NCBI GenBank assembly: GCA_001786805.1
Contig: MFTJ01000017.1
Span: 1-9,892, forward strand
Length of the DNA stretch: 9,892 bases
Direction of reading: 5' to 3'
DNA from: Candidatus Nomurabacteria bacterium RIFCSPHIGHO2_01_FULL_39_10
Lineage (GTDB): Bacteria > Patescibacteriota > Minisyncoccia > Phycocordibacterales > UBA9973
Positions 1-5,928 of the stretch are shown here, piece after piece; position 1 is the first letter of the stretch, and each line of letters begins with the position of its first letter. A program made the translations under genes and the position numbers. Below the pieces are notes generated by a model. The model did not search any database. It was not told the DNA's origin and saw nothing but the letters and a program-made list of their open reading frames with translations.

Positions 1-1105
1 GAAGAAATTGCGCTGGTCCTATGGAACCGCTATTCCAATAAACATTGGAAGCAATAGGGCAAGATACAATGGTCTTAAACGGATCGAGACCAAGCGCTTT
101 TGTTATTTCAAGAAAAGGACCGACATCACGAGCAGGTTTCATAACATTCGGAAAAACTGTTCCCGTATTTTTGCCCACACCTGCTCCAGTATCGGGATTT
201 GTCAGATAACATTGACCAACATTACCCCCTAGATTGCTTTCTTTAGTGAAAATAGCTAAAAGAAACGCCGGATCTACACCGAGCTTTTTCTCCACATCCT
301 GCGCATACATAAGCGCAGTTCCGAAATCAATTTTTTGAGATGTGCCCACGAGCGGAAACAGGGCGCTACGAATTTTATCCGCTTGAATTTTTTTCTGCGC
401 CGCCAGCTTTTGATATTCCGCCTCTTTATTTTTAGAAATACTGAGAAGTTGTTTTTTCTCTGCCTCAGATAGAGCCACTTTTTTTTGCGCGGACTCCAGT
501 TCGGCTTTGGCGTCAGTTTCCGCGTCCTGTTTTTTTTCAAGGTCAACTTTTGCGGCTTCAGTCTCAACTTTCACCCCATTAATAAGATCCACAGATGCTT
601 TAACAGCCTGCTTTATTGACGAATAAGACTCGAAATCGCTGTAAAAGTCGGAAATAGAACTGTCGGAAAGAATCAGATGCACCATAGTTTGCTCATCAAA
701 TTCGTTTGTATTTCGCAAGAGCTGAGCCAGAGATTCGCGCTCGCGTCCTATTTTTTCCGAAAGCGATTTAATCGTGTTTATTTTTTCGGTTATGTTCACC
801 TTTAACTGAGTAATAACGAGAGCTCTGGCTTTAATTTTTGTTTTTAGAGCATTAATTTGGCTGGTTAAATAATCCACGTCCCCCTTCAGCGTGCCTGTAG
901 TTTTTTGTTGTTCCTTTTGTTGATTTAACAGCACTACTAGCTGGGCTTCTATATCGGTCAGTTCATTCTTGCAATAATCTTTGTCTTCTTGCGCGGATAA
1001 CGGAGTGAGCGTCATGCAGTCAAAATCAGCATTTGTTTTATGTATTACTAAACTAAAAAATATAAGTACCGGAACAAAAAAAGCTATGATTATCTTTCTC
1101 ATCAT
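1..1105 (-). CDS. Secreted coiled-coil peptidoglycan hydrolase with lytic transglycosylase-like domain (5' part; runs off left edge)
   Basis: The open frame has 368 codons and no stop before the window edge. Residues 1-26 form a signal peptide: Met-Met-Arg-Lys, a hydrophobic core (IIIAFFVPVLIFFSLV), and likely cleavage after TNA. Residues about 45-245 are charged and heptad-rich (long coiled coil) with the pattern of PcsB/EnvC/CwlO-type hydrolase activator regions, including MVHLILSDSSISDFYSDFES at 141-160. Residues about 260-368 resemble a lytic transglycosylase fold: LLAIFTKESNLGG at 282-294 with Glu289 as the probable catalytic acid, and GSIGPAQFL at the edge, like the GPAQF motif of MltB-type enzymes. 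The inferred role is cleavage of peptidoglycan outside the membrane, possibly under FtsEX-like control. ATG at 1105 is preferred because an in-frame ATG at 1114 lies inside the -10 hexamer; ATG at 1102 is also possible. The family call is firm for the coiled coil plus muramidase-like layout, less so for exact class. Confidence 0.8.
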   Translation of the reverse strand, partial: MMRKIIIAFFVPVLIFFSLVIHKTNADFDCMTLTPLSAQEDKDYCKNELTDIEAQLVVLLNQQKEQQKTTGTLKGDVDYLTSQINALKTKIKARALVITQLKVNITEKINTIKSLSEKIGRERESLAQLLRNTNEFDEQTMVHLILSDSSISDFYSDFESYSSIKQAVKASVDLINGVKVETEAAKVDLEKKQDAETDAKAELESAQKKVALSEAEKKQLLSISKNKEAEYQKLAAQKKIQADKIRSALFPLVGTSQKIDFGTALMYAQDVEKKLGVDPAFLLAIFTKESNLGGNVGQCYLTNPDTGAGVGKNTGTVFPNVMKPARDVGPFLEITKALGLDPFKTIVSCPIASNVYWNSGSIGPAQFL

Positions 1106-1112
1106 GGCTTCC

Positions 1113-1118
1113 ATTATA
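1113..1118 (-). promoter_or_regulatory. Extended -10 promoter of the cell-wall hydrolase gene
   Basis: On the minus strand TGCTATAAT (TATAAT at 1118-1113) is a consensus extended -10 element. The hexamer ends 7 nt before the ATG at 1105, so transcription would start at or next to the start codon, giving a leaderless mRNA. No convincing -35 is visible at 16-18 bp, which is tolerable for an extended -10 promoter. Confidence 0.65.
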
Positions 1119-1160
1119 GCATGAAATATGAGAATTATTATTTTTTAATTTTTATGTTAG

Positions 1161-1166
1161 TATATT
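1161..1166 (+). promoter_or_regulatory. -10 element of the HEAT-repeat protein gene
   Basis: TATATT lies 6 nt upstream of the ATG at 1173, in the 67-bp divergent spacer. That distance predicts a transcript starting at the ATG. The upstream spacer is a T-rich run with no clear -35, so the call rests on the hexamer and on the same spacing seen at the other promoters in this window. Confidence 0.5.
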
Positions 1167-1172
1167 CATATT

Positions 1173-2513
1173 ATGGACGAAGGATTAGATATTAAACTCA
1201 AAAAAGCAGAAGAATTACCGGAATATATACAAATGTATGAAATTTCCGGACGAGACCCAATAAGTGCTTATTCTTTTAAGCGATACATGAGAGACAAAAA
1301 TAAAGAAGAAGGGAAAATCAAAAACTTTGTTGGAAACGTAAATTTGGGTAATACAAAAAAGGGAAAAAAGATTTTGGAAAAGAATCGAATCAGACTCGAA
1401 TGGAGAGATATGATTGATAATGCAAAAGAAGAAGGTAAAGAAATTGAATTAATCCAGCAAGGTTTGGCTACTGGAAACATAGAAATACAGAGAACTTGTA
1501 TAGAGATGGTTGCACATATTTCAACAGAAAAAATATTTGAGTTGATAGAACATATTTTAGCTACTGGAAATGTAAAAGTGCAGAAAATTTGTTTAGGAAT
1601 GATGATACTACTCCCCCCGGACAAAGTTGAATTATTGGAAAAAAAAGTATTTAATATAATCGAACAAGGTTTGGCTAATGATAACCCAGAGGGGCAAAAA
1701 GCTTGTGCGGAGATAATCTTATTTGCTCCAAAAGAAAAGAGAGAAATATTAAAAGAGAAAGTTGCTAAACTTATAGAACAAAGTTTTTTTACTGGTAATG
1801 TAAACGCTCAAAGGATTTGGGTAAAAATGATTGAATCTTTTATTCTAGATGAAGACAAAATAGCCCAACTGATTGAACAGGGTTTTATGACTGGTGATAT
1901 AGAAGTGGGGAAATCTTGCGCAGAGTTGATTCTTCATCTAGTTCCAGAAAATAAAAAAGAAGACCTTTTTAAATTAGCAAAGGAAAAATTAGGTAATGCA
2001 TTGGTTGAACCTACATTGTATAAAAAACACAATATTTCTAGTGAAAAATTTTCAAGGAGTGAATTCCAAAAAACGGGCTCGGAAACTACATTAATTGGAG
2101 GCAATTTAAAAGACAAAACGATTATAAGACATATTAAACCTAAGGCTTTTTTAGTATGGCAAAAGATGTATGAAAATCATGAAATGTGGAAAAAAGCCGG
2201 TTTTGATTATGTTCCAATTGAACCGATACAATCTTTCAGGTTAAACAAGGACGGTCTAGTTGACGTTTATAGTGGGATTTTAGATTTAAACCTAGCAAAC
2301 TGGAAAGGGTTATCTAAAGAATTTAATGAAGAATTAGAAACCGAGAAAAGGCGTATAATGAAAGTGTTATCAGATAGCAAGATACAACATAGGTCTTTTG
2401 ACCATGACGAAAATTTTTGTCTTAGATTTTTTAGAAATACAGATGGAAAAGTAGATTTAAACAAAAAACCTCGCATTTATCTGATTGATTTTGACGAAGC
2501 AACTTTTATATAA
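1173..2513 (+). CDS. HEAT-like repeat protein with conserved-looking C-terminal domain, possibly kinase-like
   Basis: This 446-residue protein has no signal peptide or membrane segment and is probably cytoplasmic. Residues about 90-260 contain five degenerate helical repeats, each with a recognisable core: LATGNIEIQRTCIEM (98-112), LATGNVKVQKICLGM (129-143), LANDNPEGQKACAEI, FFTGNVNAQRIWVKM and FMTGDIEVGKSCAEL. The period of about 30-40 residues fits HEAT/ARM-type repeats, usually a protein-binding scaffold. Residues about 280-446 form a separate domain rich in aromatic residues. It ends with HRSFDHDENFCLRFF (406-420) and YLIDFDEA (436-443), an arrangement reminiscent of the catalytic loop (HxD...N) and metal-binding DFG/DFD of protein-kinase-like and aminoglycoside-phosphotransferase folds. 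The match is inexact and a kinase function is only a hypothesis. The gene is monocistronic, divergent from the cell-wall hydrolase and convergent with bL25. Confidence 0.75.
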   Translation: MDEGLDIKLKKAEELPEYIQMYEISGRDPISAYSFKRYMRDKNKEEGKIKNFVGNVNLGNTKKGKKILEKNRIRLEWRDMIDNAKEEGKEIELIQQGLATGNIEIQRTCIEMVAHISTEKIFELIEHILATGNVKVQKICLGMMILLPPDKVELLEKKVFNIIEQGLANDNPEGQKACAEIILFAPKEKREILKEKVAKLIEQSFFTGNVNAQRIWVKMIESFILDEDKIAQLIEQGFMTGDIEVGKSCAELILHLVPENKKEDLFKLAKEKLGNALVEPTLYKKHNISSEKFSRSEFQKTGSETTLIGGNLKDKTIIRHIKPKAFLVWQKMYENHEMWKKAGFDYVPIEPIQSFRLNKDGLVDVYSGILDLNLANWKGLSKEFNEELETEKRRIMKVLSDSKIQHRSFDHDENFCLRFFRNTDGKVDLNKKPRIYLIDFDEATFI

Positions 2514-2520
2514 TATATCT

Positions 2521-3216
2521 TTATTTCTTTTCAGGTTTCTTATCCGCCTTTTCGGCAGCAGCTGGAGCGGCACCTTCCGCTGTCGGAGCGCCCTCCTCTT
2601 CTTTCTTGCCTTTCTTCTCAACTTCAATTGCGGTCAAATCCGGCACTACGACAACTTCTTCTTTTTCCTCCACTTGAGCGACGATAGAAGCGACGATATC
2701 GCTCCCTTTGGTAATCGCCACGACTCCGGCGGGTAATTTTATGTCGGAAACAATAACGACATTTTCTAATGTTTCGAGCTTTGAAATATCAACACTAAGA
2801 TTGTGCGGCAAGGCGGCAGGCAAGGCTTCAATTTCAATTTCGTGAAGCACTTTGACGAGGTTTCCGATACCGCTTTTGACAGCATTTGATATGCCTTCAA
2901 AAATAAGCGGAACCTTGACCTTGATTTTCTTTGTCATATCAATTGCCAAAAAGTCCACATGAATCGGCTCGTCCGTAACCGGGTCTACCTGCACTTCGTG
3001 AATCAGCGCATCGATATCCCTGTCTTTGTCCATGCCGATTTTCACGGCGGAAGATTCTCCTGCGTCTCTCCAAACTTTCTTGAATTCAACGTTTGGAATA
3101 GAAATAGAAGTACTCTCCTTGCCCGCGCCATAAAAAACAGCCGGAATTTTTCCGGATTTTCGTAGAGCGTCTAGTTTGATGCCCAAATCTCTCTTTGAAG
3201 CTTTGATTACAAACAT
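2521..3216 (-). CDS. rplY: Large ribosomal subunit protein bL25, CTC/TL5 type
   Basis: bL25 binds 5S rRNA in the large ribosomal subunit. Residues about 1-95 match the L25 domain: KRDLGIKLDALRKSGKIPAV, YGAGKES, and the hallmark HEVQVDPVTDEPIHVDFLAI near the domain end. Residues about 95-185 form the second, beta-rich CTC domain (KVPLIFEGISNAVKSGIGNL, ALPHNLSVDISKL, LPAGVVAITKGSDIVASIVA). The last 45 or so residues are a low-complexity Lys/Glu/Ala/Pro tail, common in long CTC-type proteins and probably disordered. At 231 residues it is a full-length two-domain member. The ATG at 3216 gives the expected N-terminus and sits 7 nt after a -10 hexamer. It lies 24 nt downstream of the FAD oxidoreductase gene, so it may be read both from its own promoter and by read-through. 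Only 7 bp separate its stop from the convergent HEAT-repeat gene; no terminator hairpin is visible there. Confidence 0.96.
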   Translation of the reverse strand: MFVIKASKRDLGIKLDALRKSGKIPAVFYGAGKESTSISIPNVEFKKVWRDAGESSAVKIGMDKDRDIDALIHEVQVDPVTDEPIHVDFLAIDMTKKIKVKVPLIFEGISNAVKSGIGNLVKVLHEIEIEALPAALPHNLSVDISKLETLENVVIVSDIKLPAGVVAITKGSDIVASIVAQVEEKEEVVVVPDLTAIEVEKKGKKEEEGAPTAEGAAPAAAEKADKKPEKK

Positions 3217-3223
3217 AAGTCCA

Positions 3224-3251
3224 AGTATACCCGAAAAAAATTAAAATGCAA
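3224..3251 (-). promoter_or_regulatory. Promoter of the bL25 gene
   Basis: On the minus strand TTGCAT (3251-3246) and TATACT (3229-3224) are 16 bp apart, a plausible sigma-70-type pair with a weak -35. The -10 ends 7 nt before the ATG at 3216, predicting a leaderless mRNA. The -35 overlaps the last codons of the upstream FAD oxidoreductase gene. Confidence 0.55.
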
Positions 3252-4932
3252 TATGCTCTGTTATGTATTCCTTTGTTCCCCCGTCTTCTTTGGTTGGGAC
3301 TTTTTTGCCAGGGTTGAAAATACCTTTTGGATCAAAAATTTCCTTGATTTCCTTGAAAATTTTAATTATCTTCTCATCAAACATTTTATTTAAATACGGC
3401 GTGCGAATAATTCCGTCATTGTGCTCAGCCGTAATCGAGCCTCCGAGCTTGGTCACCAAATCATAAACTTGATTTGAGACTTGCAAAATCATTTTTTTTA
3501 AATCGGAGTCTTTCGGATTTACCAAAGTATATATGTGTATATTGCCGTCGCCAAAATGCCCGCCCACCGCAAAAGTCATTCTCTTTTTATAGACATTTAA
3601 AATTTTATACAGCGCGGGAAAAAATTCCGGTATTCTCTCCGGCTTGACGATAACATCGTCAATAAATGGCATGGACTTCACTTTTTTAAGATGATAGCGA
3701 ATCAAATTGAAAGCTTCGTGACGTATCGTCCAATATTTTTTTGCTTCCTCGGCATTTTTAGTCAGGCGAATGCCGATTCTATGACTTGCTTTTAAATCTT
3801 TCATGGTCTTTTCGGCTTCCCTGTCGACTTCAATTTGCGACTCCCCTGTAAATTCAACTAAAAGCACAATTTTAGGGAAACCATGCCTGAGAGTCATAAT
3901 GGCTTCGGGCCAAAAGCTTAAACCAAGCTTGAAGAAATTTTTGAAGCCCAAAAGTTTAGCGAAGTCTTTTATATATTTCAGCACTAGCAAAAAAGTTTTG
4001 TCGTCATAAGATTCCAAAGATTGCGGATTGTATTTCAAAATTTTATTTACCAAGTCCGGCAGAATTTTCATATCTCGCAAAAATACTACAAGTAATCTAG
4101 TATATTTCGGCTCCGGTACCAGCCTAAAAGTAATTTCCGTAGCTATGCCAAGCGTTCCCTGCGAACCAACAAGCAATTTATTAAAATCAAAAGCATTATC
4201 CTTAACGACATTCCATATGTAATATCCAGCCGAATTTTTGTGGACATGCGGTTTGGCATTTTTTATTTCCTCTTCGTTATTTTTTATCAAATCGTAAACT
4301 TTCGTATACATTTCTTCCTGCTTGGAAATTTCACTTAAAGCAATTGGCTTTACGATTCTTTCCACTCCGTCCGCAAAAACAACTTTCGTTTCTAAAATAT
4401 AATCTTCCGTCTTGCCGTATTTCAAAGTCCGCTCCCCGGCAGAATTATTGCCGAACATTCCGCCCATGGCATTGATAGATTTTGAAGCCGTGAAGCAGGG
4501 CAAAATCAAACCTTTCTCCAGCGTCAGTTTCTCAAAATCACGATAAAACATGCCGGGCTGAACTGTAATGGAATAATTCACCTCACCCCGACCCTCTCCT
4601 TGTAAAGGAGAGGGGGAGAATGCAATCAATTTATTCATGTAGCGAGTAAAATCCAAAATAATAGATTCGCCAATAGCCCCGCCGGACATATCCGTGCCTG
4701 CGCAGCGAGCAGTGATGGAAAGGCTTGCCCCGCCCATATGGGCGGGGTGAAGATATTTTTCCTTATTTTCCGAAACCCATTTCACTAAATTTTGCACATC
4801 TTCTGAGTCTTTAGGAAAAAGAACAACCTTCGGCCGTATGTCAAAAATACTTGCATCATGTGAATACTTAAGAAGCGTTTCTTCGCTATCCTCCGCGTCC
4901 CCCTTAAAAAATTTTAGTATTTCTTCCTTCAT
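3241..4932 (-). CDS. FAD-binding oxidoreductase of the GlcD / D-lactate dehydrogenase family
   Basis: This 563-residue soluble flavoprotein probably oxidises a 2-hydroxyacid such as D-lactate or glycolate; the substrate cannot be read from sequence. Residues about 30-275 are the PCMH-type FAD-binding domain: PKVVLFPKDSEDVQNLVKWV (34-53), RCAGTDMSGGAIG (76-88), ITVQPGMFY (122-130), FGNNSAGERTLKYGKTEDYI (160-179) and VGSQGTLGIATEITFRLVP (255-273). Residues about 280-545 are the FAD-oxidase C-terminal domain, with GGHFGDGNIHIY (457-468) and GGSITAEHNDG (497-507), the conserved histidine clusters of the family, and the closing IFNPGKK. There is no cysteine-rich Fe-S extension. Residues 62-69 and about 105-118 are encoded by palindromic elements and look like insertions in surface loops. 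The start ATG overlaps the aldolase stop (ATGA), indicating translational coupling as last gene of the gatB-aldolase operon. Confidence 0.9.
   Translation of the reverse strand: MKEEILKFFKGDAEDSEETLLKYSHDASIFDIRPKVVLFPKDSEDVQNLVKWVSENKEKYLHPAHMGGASLSITARCAGTDMSGGAIGESIILDFTRYMNKLIAFSPSPLQGEGRGEVNYSITVQPGMFYRDFEKLTLEKGLILPCFTASKSINAMGGMFGNNSAGERTLKYGKTEDYILETKVVFADGVERIVKPIALSEISKQEEMYTKVYDLIKNNEEEIKNAKPHVHKNSAGYYIWNVVKDNAFDFNKLLVGSQGTLGIATEITFRLVPEPKYTRLLVVFLRDMKILPDLVNKILKYNPQSLESYDDKTFLLVLKYIKDFAKLLGFKNFFKLGLSFWPEAIMTLRHGFPKIVLLVEFTGESQIEVDREAEKTMKDLKASHRIGIRLTKNAEEAKKYWTIRHEAFNLIRYHLKKVKSMPFIDDVIVKPERIPEFFPALYKILNVYKKRMTFAVGGHFGDGNIHIYTLVNPKDSDLKKMILQVSNQVYDLVTKLGGSITAEHNDGIIRTPYLNKMFDEKIIKIFKEIKEIFDPKGIFNPGKKVPTKEDGGTKEYITEHIAF
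4584..4618 (-). repeat. Palindromic element inside the FAD oxidoreductase gene (SPSPLQGEGRGE type)
   Basis: A perfect 10-bp stem (CCCTCTCCTT at 4592-4601 with AAGGAGAGGG at 4605-4614) closes a 3-nt loop. It is flanked by CACCCCG on the left and GGGAG on the right. It encodes FSPSPLQGEGRGEV (residues 105-118), between KLI and the conserved ITVQPG, where relatives have only a short beta turn. SPSPLQGEGRGE-like peptides are the translation of a palindromic repeat seen widely in bacterial genomes, by general recollection rather than a search. The reading frame is kept. Confidence 0.8.
4726..4749 (-). repeat. Palindromic element inside the FAD oxidoreductase gene (HPAHMGGA type)
   Basis: Positions 4728-4747 form a perfect 20-bp palindrome (CCCCGCCC-ATAT-GGGCGGGG). 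With its edges the element reads CACCCC...GGGGCA on the coding strand, is 24 nt long and encodes HPAHMGGA (residues 62-69). It splits the stretch between NKEKY and LSITARCAGTDMSGG in the FAD-binding domain. Its G+C content is far above that of the surrounding gene. Confidence 0.85.
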
Positions 4933-5927
4933 TTATATTTCCCTAGAGTCGCCAAACTGTTATTTTTAGCGGTAGAAAGCAATAGAACTTGCGCGCCAGC
5001 CACATCCGTCGGATTTTTTGCCCAAGCTTGAAGAGCTTCATTTTGAATCCCTCGTCCGTAAGAAAACGAAAGAGGCCAAGGAAAGGGACCTGCTTGATAC
5101 ATAGCATTCAAATTAATCGCCGCCTCGTCGCCCGGTTGCCCGCCGGAAATGAAAACTATTCCCCCAATATGCGCCGGTATGTGCGCTTTAAAACATTTTG
5201 CGGTCATTTCTGCGACTTTTTCGGCTGGAACTCTTTTACCTGCCTCTTTTCCGGAAAACACAAAGCTGTTTTTTAAAATAACACCGGAAATGAAAACATT
5301 TGAATTTCTTAGTTCGGAAAAAATAATATCTAAATTTTTCGCATTAGTCTCATACGATTGTTCTATAGTGTAATCACCATCAATCAAAACCTCTGGCTCA
5401 ATGATCGGAACAATATCAAGTTCTTGGCAAAGAGTGGCGTATTTGGTTAATAAAATAGCATTTTCTTGCATACATTCAACGCTGGGAGTATTTTCTCCAA
5501 CAGTATAAACCGCGCGCCATTTGGCAAAACTCGCGCCCATACTTTTATATTCCTGCAGTCTTTTTGAAAGTCCGTCTATACCCTGCGTAATTTTTTCTAT
5601 GGGGTGGTTCGGTAAATCTGCTAAACCTTGGTCAACTTTAATACCAATACTTATCCCTTTTGACTGCAAAATAGAAGTAAAACTTTTTCCTTCTTTAGTT
5701 GATTGTCTTATTGTCTCATCAAAAAGAATGTATCCCGAAATATATTTTTCAATCTCGGGCGCAGTTACGAGAAGTTCGCGGTATTCTCTGCGTTTCTCTT
5801 CGGTTTCAGGCACTCCGAGTTTAGCAAAGCGCTTGCCGCAAGTAGACATACTCTCGTCAATAGCAAGAATCCCTTTTGGAGATTCCATCAAACGAGCGAC
5901 TGTTTGAATTAAAGTTTGTTTATTCAT
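4929..5927 (-). CDS. Class I fructose-bisphosphate aldolase
   Basis: The enzyme reversibly cleaves fructose 1,6-bisphosphate to dihydroxyacetone phosphate and glyceraldehyde 3-phosphate through a Schiff base. At 332 residues it is near full length for the animal/plant-type class I family. Active-site landmarks are all present: AIDES (Asp24), GIKVDQG (Lys97), FAKWRAV (Lys136), IIEPEVL (Glu177), ILKNS with Schiff-base Lys219, FISGGQPGDEAAINLNAM (259-276) and SFSYGRGIQ (Arg292). The C-terminus is Gly-Lys-Tyr-Lys, so the near-terminal tyrosine of the family may be kept. It is the middle gene of the operon: its ATG is 1 nt after the gatB stop, and its TGA overlaps the FAD oxidoreductase ATG. There is no Shine-Dalgarno, so it probably depends on coupling to gatB translation. 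Co-transcription with gatB ties carbon flux to translation capacity only in the sense of shared expression; no functional link is implied. Confidence 0.96.
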   Translation of the reverse strand: MNKQTLIQTVARLMESPKGILAIDESMSTCGKRFAKLGVPETEEKRREYRELLVTAPEIEKYISGYILFDETIRQSTKEGKSFTSILQSKGISIGIKVDQGLADLPNHPIEKITQGIDGLSKRLQEYKSMGASFAKWRAVYTVGENTPSVECMQENAILLTKYATLCQELDIVPIIEPEVLIDGDYTIEQSYETNAKNLDIIFSELRNSNVFISGVILKNSFVFSGKEAGKRVPAEKVAEMTAKCFKAHIPAHIGGIVFISGGQPGDEAAINLNAMYQAGPFPWPLSFSYGRGIQNEALQAWAKNPTDVAGAQVLLLSTAKNNSLATLGKYK

Positions 5928-5928
5928 G

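Noticed and set aside
274..567. A 97-codon minus-strand frame rich in Lys/Arg
   Set aside because: It is an out-of-frame reading of the coiled-coil region of the cell-wall hydrolase, whose true frame is open from 1105 to the window edge with a signal peptide and a catalytic-domain match.
1106..1114. Earlier in-frame ATG at 1114 as start of the hydrolase
   Set aside because: It lies within the TATAAT of the only visible promoter, so it would not be on the transcript; starting at 1105 also gives a cleaner signal peptide.
2514..2520. Bidirectional terminator between the convergent HEAT-repeat and bL25 genes
   Set aside because: Only 7 bp separate the stops and no stem-loop is visible in or around the gap.
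3217..3240. Rho-independent terminator after the FAD oxidoreductase (T-run on the minus strand)
   Set aside because: There is a T-rich stretch but no preceding GC-rich hairpin; the region reads better as the bL25 promoter.
4989..5907. Several plus-strand open frames of 60-130 codons opposite the aldolase
   Set aside because: They have no family resemblance, no promoter or start context, and lie antisense to a gene with all its active-site residues intact.
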